Of a stretch of DNA of 64,000 nucleotides, positions 10,571 through 18,994 are shown in pieces. Origin of the DNA: Variovorax ginsengisoli (GTDB lineage: Bacteria; Pseudomonadota; Gammaproteobacteria; Burkholderiales; Burkholderiaceae_C); NCBI RefSeq assembly GCF_030811835.1, contig NZ_JAUSRO010000004.1, positions 186,001 to 250,000 of the forward strand, given 5' to 3'. The notes beneath the pieces are model-generated. The model was not told the DNA's origin and did no database searches. It saw only the letters and a program-made list of their open reading frames with translations. The first letter of the stretch is position 1. The number at the start of each line of letters is the position of its first letter. Both the position numbers and the translations under genes were made by a program.

Positions 10571-11569
10571 CTACTGGACGACCGGACTCGCCGGCAGCTG
10601 GTCGCCCGGCGGACGGAATATCTGCGCGGCATCGATGGCGTCGAAGCGGTACTGCTTGCCGCAGAAATCGCAACCCACCTCGATGTCTCCGCGCTCGGCC
10701 AGGATGCCTTCGGCTTCCTCCTGCCCCAGGCCGCGGATCATGTTCGCCACCCGGTCGCGACTGCAGGTGCAGGCGAAGTGCGGGCCGAGCGCGCCGGTCT
10801 GCGGCTCGAAGCGCAGCAGCTTCTCTTCCCAGAACAGCCGGCGCAGGATGGTCTCAACATCGAGCGTGAGCAGTTCCTCGCGCGTCAGGCTCGACGCGAG
10901 GATGGAGATGCGGTTGTAGTCCTCGTTGCGGCCGATCTGGTCTTCGTTGGCCTGGTCGATGTCGCTGTCGGACGTGCCTTCGAGATTGCCCTGCCCCTTG
11001 ACCGGCAGGCGCTGGATCAGCAGGCCCGCGGCCACCTTGTCGTCGGCCGCCAGCACCAGCGTCGTGTCGAGCTGTTCGCTCTGCAGCATGTAGTGCTGGA
11101 GCACCTCGTTGAGCTTGCCCAGCGGCTGGCCATCGTCACCGAACAGCGGCACCACCCCCTGATAGGGTTGCTGGCCCGGCACGCGGCCCTTGGGGTCGAG
11201 CGTGATCGCGCAGCGGCCCTTGTTGCTGGCGTTGACCATGTCGGGCAACCGCGCATCCGCCGGCAGTTCGCCGATCAGCGTCGCCGTCGCGCGCAGGCTC
11301 AGATCGTGCTGGACCTCGGCCACCGCCACCTTGACCGGGCCATCGCCGAAGATCTGAAGGATCAGCGCGCCGTTGAACTTGATGTTCGACTCCATGAGCG
11401 CCGCGGCCGCCGTCATCTCGCCGAGCAGTTCGGCCACCGGCGGCGGATAGGCACCCGTGGTGGTGTTCGACGCGCGGCGCGCGAGGATTTCCTGCCACGC
11501 ATCGGTCAGGCGCACGATCATCCCGCGCACCGGCAGGCCATCGAACAGGAACTTGTGCAACTCGCTCAC
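10571..11569 (-). CDS. hslO: Hsp33 redox-regulated molecular chaperone
   Basis: A 332-residue cytosolic holdase activated by oxidation. The C-terminal redox switch has the four zinc-binding cysteines as CTC (in FACTCSRDRVANMIRGLG) and CDFC (in EVGCDFCGKQYRFD). The N-terminal fold is recognisable from LGEMTAAAALMESNIKFNGALILQIFGDGPVKVAVAEV. The start codon appears to be GTG. The gamma-carbonic anhydrase gene lies 32 bases upstream on the same strand, so they are likely co-transcribed and ended by the terminator at 10542-10570. Confidence 0.96.
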   Translation of the reverse strand: MSELHKFLFDGLPVRGMIVRLTDAWQEILARRASNTTTGAYPPPVAELLGEMTAAAALMESNIKFNGALILQIFGDGPVKVAVAEVQHDLSLRATATLIGELPADARLPDMVNASNKGRCAITLDPKGRVPGQQPYQGVVPLFGDDGQPLGKLNEVLQHYMLQSEQLDTTLVLAADDKVAAGLLIQRLPVKGQGNLEGTSDSDIDQANEDQIGRNEDYNRISILASSLTREELLTLDVETILRRLFWEEKLLRFEPQTGALGPHFACTCSRDRVANMIRGLGQEEAEGILAERGDIEVGCDFCGKQYRFDAIDAAQIFRPPGDQLPASPVVQ

Positions 11570-11601
11570 AGCTGTATCTTTCTGCCGCCGGCCGCAGGGG
11601 C

Positions 11602-12126
11602 TCAGGCGATCTTCTTGAGCCCGGTCGCAAAGCGCCGGGCGTTGTGCACGTAGTGCTCGGCGCTTTGCCGCAGCTTGGCAGCAGCCGCATCGTCGAGCGT
11701 GCGAACCACCTTGGCGGGCGAGCCGATGATGAGCGAGTTGTCCGGGAACTCCTTGCCCTCGGTCACCACACTGCCGGCACCCACGATCGAGTTGCGGCCG
11801 ATCTTCGCGTTATTCAAGACCACGGCCTGAATGCCGATCAGCGAGTTGTCGCCGATCGTGCAACCGTGCAGCATGACCTGGTGGCCGATGGTCACGTTCT
11901 CGCCGATGGTCAGCGGGCAACCGTGGTCGGCATGCAGCACCGACAGGTCCTGCACATTGCTGTTGCGCCCGATTGTCAGGGTGTCGGTGTCGCCGCGCAC
12001 CACGGCGCCGAACCACACGCTGGCATTCTCGCCCAGCACCGCCCGGCCAATGACCTGGGCGCTGTCGGCGACCCAGGCGCCAGCGCCCAGTTGTGGCGTC
12101 ACGCCATCGAGTTCGTAGAGTGCCAT
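11602..12126 (-). CDS. Gamma-type carbonic anhydrase family protein
   Basis: A 174-residue left-handed beta-helix protein of the gamma-CA/YrdA-PaaY family. Hexapeptide repeats run from about residue 15 to 140. Metal-binding histidines appear in VLHADHG and TIGHQVMLHGCTIG, the arrangement expected for the trimeric zinc site. The reaction would be reversible CO2 hydration, but many members have weak or unproven activity. The start ATG at 12126 has AGGAGA about 8 bases upstream. It is divergent from the DUF455 gene. Confidence 0.92.
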   Translation of the reverse strand: MALYELDGVTPQLGAGAWVADSAQVIGRAVLGENASVWFGAVVRGDTDTLTIGRNSNVQDLSVLHADHGCPLTIGENVTIGHQVMLHGCTIGDNSLIGIQAVVLNNAKIGRNSIVGAGSVVTEGKEFPDNSLIIGSPAKVVRTLDDAAAAKLRQSAEHYVHNARRFATGLKKIA

Positions 12127-12150
12127 CGTGAGGTCTCCTGGGGTCAAAAC

Positions 12151-12163
12151 TAGAATTGTAGGG
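12151..12163 (+). promoter_or_regulatory. Candidate -10 box immediately upstream of the DUF455 gene
   Basis: TAGAAT at 12151-12156 lies only seven bases before the ATG at 12164, so transcription from it would begin at or next to the start codon. No strong -35 was found. The same arrangement recurs upstream of glnS. Confidence 0.35.
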
Positions 12164-13009
12164 ATGCACCCCCGCCTTGGCGCCCTCGCGGCACTGCGAA
12201 TCACCGATCCTGCCCGCAAAGTGGCCGCCACACGCGCCCTCTTCGCCCAAACGGCCCTTGGCACCCTGCCCCTGGACACCGTGCGCGTGCCGGGCGACGA
12301 GGCCGGCGTGCCCGGCCGGCCCGAGCGCCCGGAACGGGTCTCGGCCATGGCTGTCGGCAAGCGCTCGCCATTTCTGCCAGACGGCCGCGCCGCGCTGATC
12401 CATTCGATCTGCCATATCGAATTCAATGCGATCAACCTCGCGCTCGATGCCGCCTGGCGCTACGACGGCATGCCCGAGGCCTATTACCGCGACTGGCTGC
12501 GCGTGGCCGACGAGGAGGCACAGCACTTCGCGATGCTGCATGCCCACCTGCAGACCATGGGCTTCCACTATGGCGACTTCACGGGTCATGACGGCCTGTG
12601 GGCCATGTGCGAGAAGACGCGCGACGACGTGCTCGCGCGCATGGCGCTGGTGCCGCGCACGCTGGAGGCGCGCGGGCTCGACGCCACGCCGCTGATCCAG
12701 GCCAAGCTGCGGCGCGTGAACACGCCCGATGCATGGCAGGCCGTTGCGATCCTGGACGTGATCCTGCGCGACGAGGTGGGTCACGTGGCCATCGGCAACC
12801 ACTGGTACCGCTGGCTGTGCGAACGCGAGGGGCTCGACCCGATCGCGCATTACCGCGTGCTGTACCGCCGCCACGAGGCGCCGCGGCTGAAGGCGCCCTT
12901 CAACCTCGAAGCCCGCGCACGCGCCGGGTTCACCAACGAAGAGCTGCAGGCGCTCGCGCAGGACGACGACCGCGCCACGCGGCCCGCATCGCCTGTCAGT
13001 CGGCCTTGA
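12164..13009 (+). CDS. DUF455 family ferritin-like protein
   Basis: A 281-residue protein with a ferritin-like four-helix bundle. Likely di-metal ligands sit in ALIHSICHIEFNAINLALD, in RVADEEAQHFAMLHAHL and in LRDEVGHVAIGNHWY, an E/ExxH pattern repeated along the helices. Related proteins include MiaE-like tRNA hydroxylases, but DUF455 members have no settled function. The ATG at 12164 is preferred; a GTG twelve codons upstream is possible. Its last 14 bases overlap the convergent Bug gene. It is divergent from the gamma-carbonic anhydrase. Confidence 0.85.
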   Translation: MHPRLGALAALRITDPARKVAATRALFAQTALGTLPLDTVRVPGDEAGVPGRPERPERVSAMAVGKRSPFLPDGRAALIHSICHIEFNAINLALDAAWRYDGMPEAYYRDWLRVADEEAQHFAMLHAHLQTMGFHYGDFTGHDGLWAMCEKTRDDVLARMALVPRTLEARGLDATPLIQAKLRRVNTPDAWQAVAILDVILRDEVGHVAIGNHWYRWLCEREGLDPIAHYRVLYRRHEAPRLKAPFNLEARARAGFTNEELQALAQDDDRATRPASPVSRP

Positions 13010-13982
13010 TGTTCGCTTCGCGCACGATCCGGCCCATCGCGTCGTATTCGCTGCGAATCTCCTTGGCGAAGTCGGACGCGCTGCCGCCCGTCGGCACGTT
13101 GTCCGTCGCGATCAGCCGCGCGCGCAGGTCGGGGCTGGCGAGCGCCTTGTTGATCTCGTCGTTGTAGCGCCCCAGCAGCGCCAGCGGCGTGCCCGCCGGT
13201 GCGATCACGCCGAACTGCGAGGACAGACTGGCGCTGCGGAAACCCAGTTCGGTCAGCGTTGGCACGTTGGGCATGCCTTCGAGCCGGGCGGGTGCGCCCA
13301 CTGCCAGCGGCCGCAGCTTGCCGGTCTTGATCTGCGCGGACACCGGCGGCGCCGCGTTGGTCGACAGGATTTCGAACTGCCCGCTGATTGCGTCGGTCAT
13401 CTGCTGGCCGCCGCCCTTGTACGGCACGTGCGTGATGTCGACGCCTGTATCGGCGCGCAGTTGCTCGAGAATGATGTGGCCGAGCGACGCCGGGCCGGAA
13501 GTGGCCCAGCGGATGTCGCCGGGGCGCGCCTTGGCGTCGGCCAGCAACGAGCGGAAATCACGCGTGCCGGTGGCCGACGTCGCCAGCAGCAACACCGGCG
13601 AATACATCACGCTCGCCACCGGTGCGATGTCCTTGAACGGGTCGTAGGGGAGCCGGCCCAGATGCGGGCTCAGCACCAGCGGACTGATGGCCGCAAAACC
13701 CAGCGTCGCGCCGTCAGGCTGCGCCTTGGCGACGGCATCGACACCGATGGTGCCGCTCGCACCTGCGCGGTTCTCCACGATCACCGTGCTGCCCAGCTGC
13801 TGGGTGAGCTTGTCGGCCAACCCACGCGCGACCACGTCGCTCACACCACCGGCCGGGTAGGCAACGATGATGCGGATCGTCCTGGGGATGGTTTGCGCAC
13901 CGGCGCCTTGCGCGGCGATGGCGGCACAGGCTCCAACACAGGCGGCGGCGATGAGGGCACGCCGCGAAATCTTCCAGTTCAT
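12996..13982 (-). CDS. Bug-family (TctC) periplasmic substrate-binding protein
   Basis: A 328-residue secreted protein with a basic n-region (NWKISRRALIAA) and a signal peptide cleaved around AGAQT. It then has the Bug hallmarks: RIIVAYPAGGVSDVVARGLA, VIVENRAGASGTIG, HVPYKGGGQQMTDAISGQ and LEGMPNVPTLTELGF. It would bind an organic carboxylate or similar ligand. There are no transport partners beside it. The start at 13982 is chosen over 14027, which lies before the signal peptide. It overlaps the DUF455 gene tail to tail by 14 bases and follows xerD on the same strand. Confidence 0.93.
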   Translation of the reverse strand: MNWKISRRALIAAACVGACAAIAAQGAGAQTIPRTIRIIVAYPAGGVSDVVARGLADKLTQQLGSTVIVENRAGASGTIGVDAVAKAQPDGATLGFAAISPLVLSPHLGRLPYDPFKDIAPVASVMYSPVLLLATSATGTRDFRSLLADAKARPGDIRWATSGPASLGHIILEQLRADTGVDITHVPYKGGGQQMTDAISGQFEILSTNAAPPVSAQIKTGKLRPLAVGAPARLEGMPNVPTLTELGFRSASLSSQFGVIAPAGTPLALLGRYNDEINKALASPDLRARLIATDNVPTGGSASDFAKEIRSEYDAMGRIVREANIKAD

Positions 13983-14023
13983 GGCTTCGGGGTCTTTCAA
14001 GTGATGGTGCGCGCAACCAGGGG

Positions 14024-14956
14024 TCATCCACGCGGATGGTGGTGCGCGTGCAGCTGCTTCAGGCGCTCGCGCGCGACGTGTGTGTAGATCGTCGTCGTCG
14101 AAATGTCGGCATGCCCGAGCAGCAGTTGCACCGCCCGCAGGTCGGCGCCGTGGTTGAGCAGGTGCGTGGCGAAAGCATGCCGCAGCGTGTGGGGCGACAG
14201 CGGCACATGGATGCCCGCGGCCTGCGCGTGCTTCTTGACGATCATCCAGAACATCACACGCGTCATGCCCGCGCCGCGCGCGGTCACGAACAGGTCGGGC
14301 GTCTGCTGGCCCGCCAGGATGGCCGGACGCGATTCGTCGAGGTAGCGCTCGATCCAGCGCCGCGCTTCCCCGCCGAAAGGCACGAGCCGTTCCTTGTCGC
14401 CTTTGCCCAGCACGCGCAGCACGCCGTCGTTGAGGCTCAGGTCGAACACCTTGAGGGTGACCAGCTCGCTCACGCGCAGTCCGCTGGCATACATGAGTTC
14501 GAGCATCGCGCGGTCGCGCAGGCCCAGCGGCGATGCAACATCCGGCGCCTCCAGCAAGTCGTCAACCTGCTTTTCGGAGAGCATCTTGATGGCGCGCGGC
14601 ATCTGCTTGGCCGGTATGAGGCGCAGCGTCGGATCGGCCACGATGCGCCGCTCGCGCAGCGCCCAGCGGAAGTAGCGCTTGAAAACCGTCAGCCGCCGGT
14701 TGGCCGACGTCGCCTTGCCCCGGTCGACCAGGCGTGCGCCCATGTACGCCTGCAGGTCGGTCTCATCGGCAGTGTCGAGCGGCCGGCCGCGCTGCGCGGA
14801 GATCCAGCGCGCGAAGAGCGCAAGGTCGCGCCGGTAAGCGGCCAACGTATTCTTCGACAGGCCATCCTCGAGCCACAGTGCGTCAAGGAAATCGTCGATC
14901 CCGGGAGGGTCTGGGGTCGCGAGGGCATGGGGACCCGACGTGGAAACAGAGCGCAT
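14024..14956 (-). CDS. xerD: Site-specific tyrosine recombinase XerD
   Basis: A 310-residue tyrosine recombinase with the XerC/XerD SAM-like N-terminal domain and a complete catalytic set: Arg in ASGLRVSEL, Lys in LGKGDKERLVPFG, His-x-x-Arg in SPHTLRHAFATHLL, His in LLGHADISTTTIYTH and the Tyr in the same segment. It resolves chromosome dimers at dif together with XerC. The XerD assignment rests on LLNHGADLRAVQLLLGHADISTTTIYTHV and general length. The ATG at 14956 is preferred to a TTG three codons earlier. Confidence 0.9.
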   Translation of the reverse strand: MRSVSTSGPHALATPDPPGIDDFLDALWLEDGLSKNTLAAYRRDLALFARWISAQRGRPLDTADETDLQAYMGARLVDRGKATSANRRLTVFKRYFRWALRERRIVADPTLRLIPAKQMPRAIKMLSEKQVDDLLEAPDVASPLGLRDRAMLELMYASGLRVSELVTLKVFDLSLNDGVLRVLGKGDKERLVPFGGEARRWIERYLDESRPAILAGQQTPDLFVTARGAGMTRVMFWMIVKKHAQAAGIHVPLSPHTLRHAFATHLLNHGADLRAVQLLLGHADISTTTIYTHVARERLKQLHAHHHPRG

Positions 14957-15015
14957 GGCCCCCAAGATACCAAAAGCGGCGGCCGGAGGTGCGCCACACG
15001 CCTCGGCGACCGCAA

Positions 15016-15037
15016 CAAAAAACCGCCCGAAGGCGGT
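15016..15037 (-). terminator. Intrinsic terminator with UUCG tetraloop
   Basis: On the minus strand ACCGCC-TTCG-GGCGGT is followed by a run of six or more T. It lies 24 bases past the stop of the Bug gene at 15061-16035. The extra-stable UUCG loop makes this one of the clearest terminators in the window. Confidence 0.85.
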
Positions 15038-15060
15038 CTCTGCGCACGATGCGAAGCGCC

Positions 15061-16035
15061 TCAGTCGAGGGCCAGCTTCTGCTTGACAACCACTTGTTTG
15101 TAGATCTCGTACTCGGCCTTGATCTGCGCGGCGAACTGCTCTGGCGTGTTGGCCACGATGATCGAGTCGGTGTCCTCGATGCGCTTGCGCACAGCCGGAT
15201 CGGCCAGCGCTTTCTTCACGCCCTCGTTGACCTTGTCCACCACTTCCTTGGGCAGGCCTTTCGGGCCGAGGATGCCGTAATAGGCCATGCGGTTGACCGG
15301 TTCCAGGCCCACTTCCTTGAAGGTCGGCACGTTCGGCAGCGCTGCCACGCGGGTGGGCGCGCTCACCACGATCGGAATCAGCTTGCCTGCCTTGATGAAA
15401 GGCAGCGCCGAAGGCAGGTTGTCGAAGATGATCGGTACCTGGCCGGCCACCGTGTCATTGAGCGCCGGACCCGCGCCGCGGTACGGGATGTGCGTGACGA
15501 AAGTGTTCGTCAGGCTCTTGTACAGCTCCATCAGCAGGTGGCCGATGCCACCGGTGCCCGACGACGAGTACGAGTACTTGCCCGGGTTCTTCTTGAGTTC
15601 GGCGACGAACTCGGCGTAGTTCTTGGCCGGGAAGCTCGGGTTGACCGCGATGATGTTCGGCGTCGCGGCGATGTTGATGATCGGCGTGAAGTCGTTGATC
15701 GGGTCGTACGGCACCTTGGGGTTGATGGCTGGATTGGCCGCCGTGCTGGAGACCGTGGCGATGCCCAGCTTGTAGCCATCGGGCGCCGCGCGCGCGGTTT
15801 CAGCCGCCCCCACGATGCCGCCGCCACCGGCGCGGTTGACCACGATCACCGGTTGGCCCAGCACCCGGCCCAGCGGATCGCCGATCACGCGCGCGACGAT
15901 GTCGGTGGTACCGCCCGGTGCAAAAGGCACGCTCAGCTCGATCGGCTTGTTGGGATAGCCCTGGGCCAGGACCGGGCCGGCAATGGCCCCCAGTGCGATG
16001 GCGCCCACGAGCGCATTCCATTGACGACGTTGCAT
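15061..16035 (-). CDS. Bug-family (TctC) periplasmic substrate-binding protein
   Basis: A 324-residue secreted binding protein: signal peptide ending near PVLAQG, then YPNKPIELSVPFAPGGTTDIVAR, VIVVNRAGGGGIVGA, the HIPYRGAGPALNDTVAGQV ligand-loop region and ALPNVPTFKEVGLEPVN. The ATG at 16035 has AAGGAG seven bases upstream; a TTG two codons earlier is less likely. Transcription ends at the 15016-15037 hairpin. It is divergent from the AEC carrier (start to start about 104 bases), so both may respond to the same compound. The ligand is unknown. Confidence 0.93.
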   Translation of the reverse strand: MQRRQWNALVGAIALGAIAGPVLAQGYPNKPIELSVPFAPGGTTDIVARVIGDPLGRVLGQPVIVVNRAGGGGIVGAAETARAAPDGYKLGIATVSSTAANPAINPKVPYDPINDFTPIINIAATPNIIAVNPSFPAKNYAEFVAELKKNPGKYSYSSSGTGGIGHLLMELYKSLTNTFVTHIPYRGAGPALNDTVAGQVPIIFDNLPSALPFIKAGKLIPIVVSAPTRVAALPNVPTFKEVGLEPVNRMAYYGILGPKGLPKEVVDKVNEGVKKALADPAVRKRIEDTDSIIVANTPEQFAAQIKAEYEIYKQVVVKQKLALD

Positions 16036-16139
16036 CGGCAACTCCTTGAAATCGGTGAAAAATATCTCTGGATGCTACCGCCTGACGCCGGCTGACGCTC
16101 TCCTGAATTACCCATGTCGGTGACGGTTATCCTCGTGGC

Positions 16140-17045
16140 GTGAATTACGCGCAGCTGCTCTTCCCCGATTTCTCTCTCATCGCCTGCGGCTGGCTTCTCT
16201 GCCGCTACACCGCGCTCGACCGCCGCGTGTGGGACCAGGTCGAAAGCCTCGTCTACTACTTCCTGTTCCCGGTGCTGCTGTTCCACTCGATCGTGCGCAG
16301 CCCGATCGACTTCAGCGCCGCCTCGCAACTGCTCGTCGGCGGTGTGGGCGTCTGCCTGGCGGGCGTGGCACTGGCGTATGCGTTGCCCTACCTGCCGGGC
16401 CTGCGCGGCCACATCGACCGGCGCGACCACGCGGCGAGCGCACAGGTGGCGTTTCGCTTCAACTCCTTCATCTGCCTGGCCATGGCAGAACGGCTGGCCG
16501 GCACACAGGGCCTGTTGCTGATTGCAGTGCTGATTGGCGTGGGCGTGCCGCTGATGAACATCGGCGCGGTCTGGCCGATGGCGCGCCATGCCCAGAGCGG
16601 CTTTGTGCGACAGTTGCTGCGCAACCCGCTCATCATCGCCACGGCGACCGGGCTGGTGGTCAACCTGCTGGGGCTGCGCGTGCCGGAATGGGCCACGCCC
16701 ACGCTGTCGCGCATCGGCGCTGCGTCCCTGGCACTGGGGCTGCTGGCCGCGGGTGCGGGCATGCAGTTCGCCACGCTGGCGCGGGGCAAGGTGCTCGCGG
16801 TGTCGGTGCTGACCATCCGCCACCTGCTGCTGCCGATCATCGGCTGGCTGTTGGCGCGCGCGCTGCACCTGGAGACGTCGCAGGCCCTGGTGCTGCTGGC
16901 GTTCTCCGCCGTGCCGACCGCGTCCAGCGCGTACGTGCTGGCCGCGCGCATGGGCTACAACGGGCCCTACGTCGCCGGCCTGGTGACGCTGTCGACGCTG
17001 CTGGGCATGCTGAGCCTGCCGTTGGCACTGTCATTGCCGCGCTGA
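16140..17045 (+). CDS. AEC family (auxin efflux carrier/malonate permease) transporter
   Basis: A 301-residue inner-membrane protein with roughly ten hydrophobic helices in the two-half AEC arrangement, including FLFPVLLFHSIVRSP, RFNSFICLAMAERLAG and the C-terminal FSAVPTASSAYVLAARMGYNG, a conserved family signature. AEC proteins move organic acids such as malonate, malate or auxin-like compounds. The start is GTG. It is divergent from a Bug gene, consistent with a role in organic-acid traffic, but the substrate is inferred only. Confidence 0.88.
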   Translation: MNYAQLLFPDFSLIACGWLLCRYTALDRRVWDQVESLVYYFLFPVLLFHSIVRSPIDFSAASQLLVGGVGVCLAGVALAYALPYLPGLRGHIDRRDHAASAQVAFRFNSFICLAMAERLAGTQGLLLIAVLIGVGVPLMNIGAVWPMARHAQSGFVRQLLRNPLIIATATGLVVNLLGLRVPEWATPTLSRIGAASLALGLLAAGAGMQFATLARGKVLAVSVLTIRHLLLPIIGWLLARALHLETSQALVLLAFSAVPTASSAYVLAARMGYNGPYVAGLVTLSTLLGMLSLPLALSLPR

Positions 17046-17155
17046 CGACGAATTGGCACGTGCGTTGCGGACCAGAGGACAGGCACCTGCCGATCCTCAA
17101 GTTCCATCACTCCGCGACCATGGCCTTCGACGACTGCAAACCCCTGTCAGCATTG

Positions 17156-17183
17156 AAAAAAGCCGCCGAGCGTCACGCCCGGC
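17156..17183 (-). terminator. Probable intrinsic terminator, minus strand
   Basis: Minus-strand stem GCCGGGCG-TGA-CGCTCGGC (eight pairs including one G-U), then GGC and six T. The nearest minus-strand gene upstream is the broken response regulator at 17447, about 260 bases away. It may be the original end of that transcription unit. Confidence 0.5.
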
Positions 17184-17301
17184 CGGACTGCCACAGGCGT
17201 CGGCGAATCATTGAACGTCACGTAACACGGGGCGAGGATGCCGTTACCCCCCACGGTCACATCGAAGCAGGTGGCACCTCTTACCTCATGGAGATATGAC
17301 G

Positions 17302-17403
17302 ATGCTGACGATTCTTCTGTGTGCCGTGGTCGGTGTGCTGGGACTGGGCTATTTCAGCCTGATCCGGATTGCCACACAAGCCGATCAGGACGATCCGGAC
17401 TGA
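17302..17403 (+). CDS. Small single-span membrane protein, 33 residues
   Basis: A short open frame: ATG, then a hydrophobic stretch (LTILLCAVVGVLGLGYFSLI, about residues 2-21) and a polar acidic tail ending DQDDPD. GGAG lies about 8 bases before the ATG; an in-frame ATG two codons upstream is the alternative. The composition is that of a bitopic small membrane protein. No family is recognised. It stands alone between the AEC carrier and the response-regulator remnant, so expression is unproven. Confidence 0.45.
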   Translation: MLTILLCAVVGVLGLGYFSLIRIATQADQDDPD

Positions 17404-17446
17404 TCGGTTTCAAATCGCGTTCAGAACCCGAAGGGCCGTGGCGGAC

Positions 17447-18229
17447 TCATTCGACCAACTCCGTCTCAGAGACCTCCTGCAAGCGGCCGCAGAACTGGTA
17501 CCCGACGCCGTGCCGCGCACGCACCGGCAGATTGAGCATGGTGACGGCATGGACCTTGCGCCTCAAGCGAGAGATGGTCATGTGGAAAGTGCGCGAAGGC
17601 TTGCTTGAGGTCGATTCCTTCTGACATGTGCCCGTCAAAAGGGCCCAGCGCTTGTGCGGCACCAGTTGATGCTCTCCGCGAAGCATCTCCTTGAGCAACA
17701 GGTGCTCGGCCAGCGTCAGATCCACCCGCATGCCCTCGGGTGTCCACACCTGAGGCAGGTACCTGTCGATGCGCCAGGCGGGCGTCGAAGTGTCCGACGC
17801 ATCGGGCGACAGACTGAGATCGGGCAGCCCTTATTCGGAGGCTTCACTGCAAAACGCCTCTGTGCGATCGGTTCGCGGCGCATCCCCGTCCCAGTGGTAG
17901 GCAGCGAACCTCCGGTGAAGCGCCGTCACCTGCGCAACCAGTTCGGCCCCATGCACGGGCGCAGAAAGACACGCATCCGCGCCGCAGTTCAGGCCGCGGA
18001 CCCGATCTGCCGGCGTCTCGCCCGTGATCAGCAGGATCCCTGCGTCCAGGCTCGACTGCAGCAACGCAATCACCGACAGCACCTCGGGCTCGGGGAACGG
18101 GGCTTGCGAAGCGTCCAGGACAACAATCGGGTTCACGCCCAACCCGATGGAGGACATCAGCTCGCGCGTGCTTGTGCACTGATGAACGGAAATACCTGCT
18201 TCAGACAAGCTCTCGCAGGCAATGCCAGC
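17447..18229 (-). pseudogene. Response regulator (receiver + winged helix) with lost 5' end and in-frame stop
   Basis: One minus-strand frame encodes a degenerate receiver domain followed by an OmpR/PhoB-type winged helix. The receiver part has SEAGISVHQCTSTRELM, the acceptor-Asp strand NPIVVLDAS and ILLITGETPADRVRGLNCGAD, but the usual KP after it is replaced by AP. The winged helix has WRIDRYLPQVWTPEGMRVDLT and SRLRRKVHAVTM...ARHGVGYQFCG. A TAA at 17831-17833 interrupts the frame between the domains. The first ~15 receiver residues are missing: homology stops near 18229, where a resolvase remnant begins on the other strand. Expression of the winged helix alone from the GTG at 17749 is conceivable. 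Confidence 0.75.
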
Positions 18230-18721
18230 CTTGCTTCCAGGCCCGGGCTGGATGAAGCCTTGCGTCATGTCCATGCCGGCGGGAAATTGGTGGTGTGGCG
18301 GCTCGACCGCCTCGGCCGGTCCCTGTCGCACTTGGTGACGTTGCTTGAACAGTTGGGCCGGCGCGATGTCCGCTTCCAGTCGCTCAACGAGCACATCGAT
18401 ACGAGCACGTCAGGAGGGCGTTTGGTGTTCCACATGATGGCCGCGCTGGCGGAGTTCGAGCGCGCGCTGATCAGCGAACGCACACGTGCAGGCATGGCTG
18501 CTGCACGCGCCGGAGGAAGGCGTGTCGGCCGCAGACCGTCGCTGTCGCCGCAGCAATGCGACGAAGCCTGCCGGCTGATGGCCGATGAGCAATGGTCTCT
18601 CCGCGATCTGGGTGCGCATTTTGGATTGCACCCACGTACGGTGAATCGGCTGCTGCGTATCCATACACATGGACAGGAAATGTTTCAGGTCTTGAGTCGC
18701 TCGCCGGACGTCTCGATGTAG
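18230..18721 (+). pseudogene. Serine resolvase/invertase, 5'-truncated remnant
   Basis: The frame encodes the C-terminal three quarters of a small serine recombinase: SRPGLDEALRHVHAGGKLVVW, RLDRLGRSLSHLVTLLEQL, FQSLNEHIDTSTSGGRLVFH, ALAEFERALISERTRAG and a C-terminal helix-turn-helix (QWSLRDLGAHFGLHPRTVNRLL). The N-terminal part with the YxRVS catalytic serine is absent. Upstream of about 18230 the sequence is instead the antisense of a response-regulator remnant. It is therefore inactive unless fused differently. It is the only mobile-element relic seen in the window. Confidence 0.8.
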
Positions 18722-18994
18722 TGGCGGCCCGCTTCGAGCGGGGATGCGGCGATTCGGTGCCGTGGATCGTGTTGTTTCATCGGTTGAACAGACTCTGGTG
18801 AGCTGTCTCTGTGTTGCCCCTGGACTCGGCCCTAGGGTTCGGTTTTTTCTGGCTCAGTGCCTGCATATCACTTGCGAAGTGCGGTGCATGCAAGGTTAAG
18901 AGACTTTAAAAAAAGAGGGCAATACCGGTCTAGAAGAAAACTGGCGATCATCAGAACAAAACGGTGACGACCAAGCGCGCGACGCGCGCGCGAC
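18722..18994. other. AT-richer intergenic stretch without recognised gene
   Basis: About 270 bases between the resolvase remnant and the AraC gene. It includes a CCCTAGGG palindrome followed by GGTTCGG and a T-run near 18835-18855, an A-rich tract around 18905-18960 clearly lower in GC than its surroundings, and an alternating GCGCGC hairpin just past the AraC stop. No coding frame with family support and no inverted terminal repeat was found. Confidence 0.5.
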
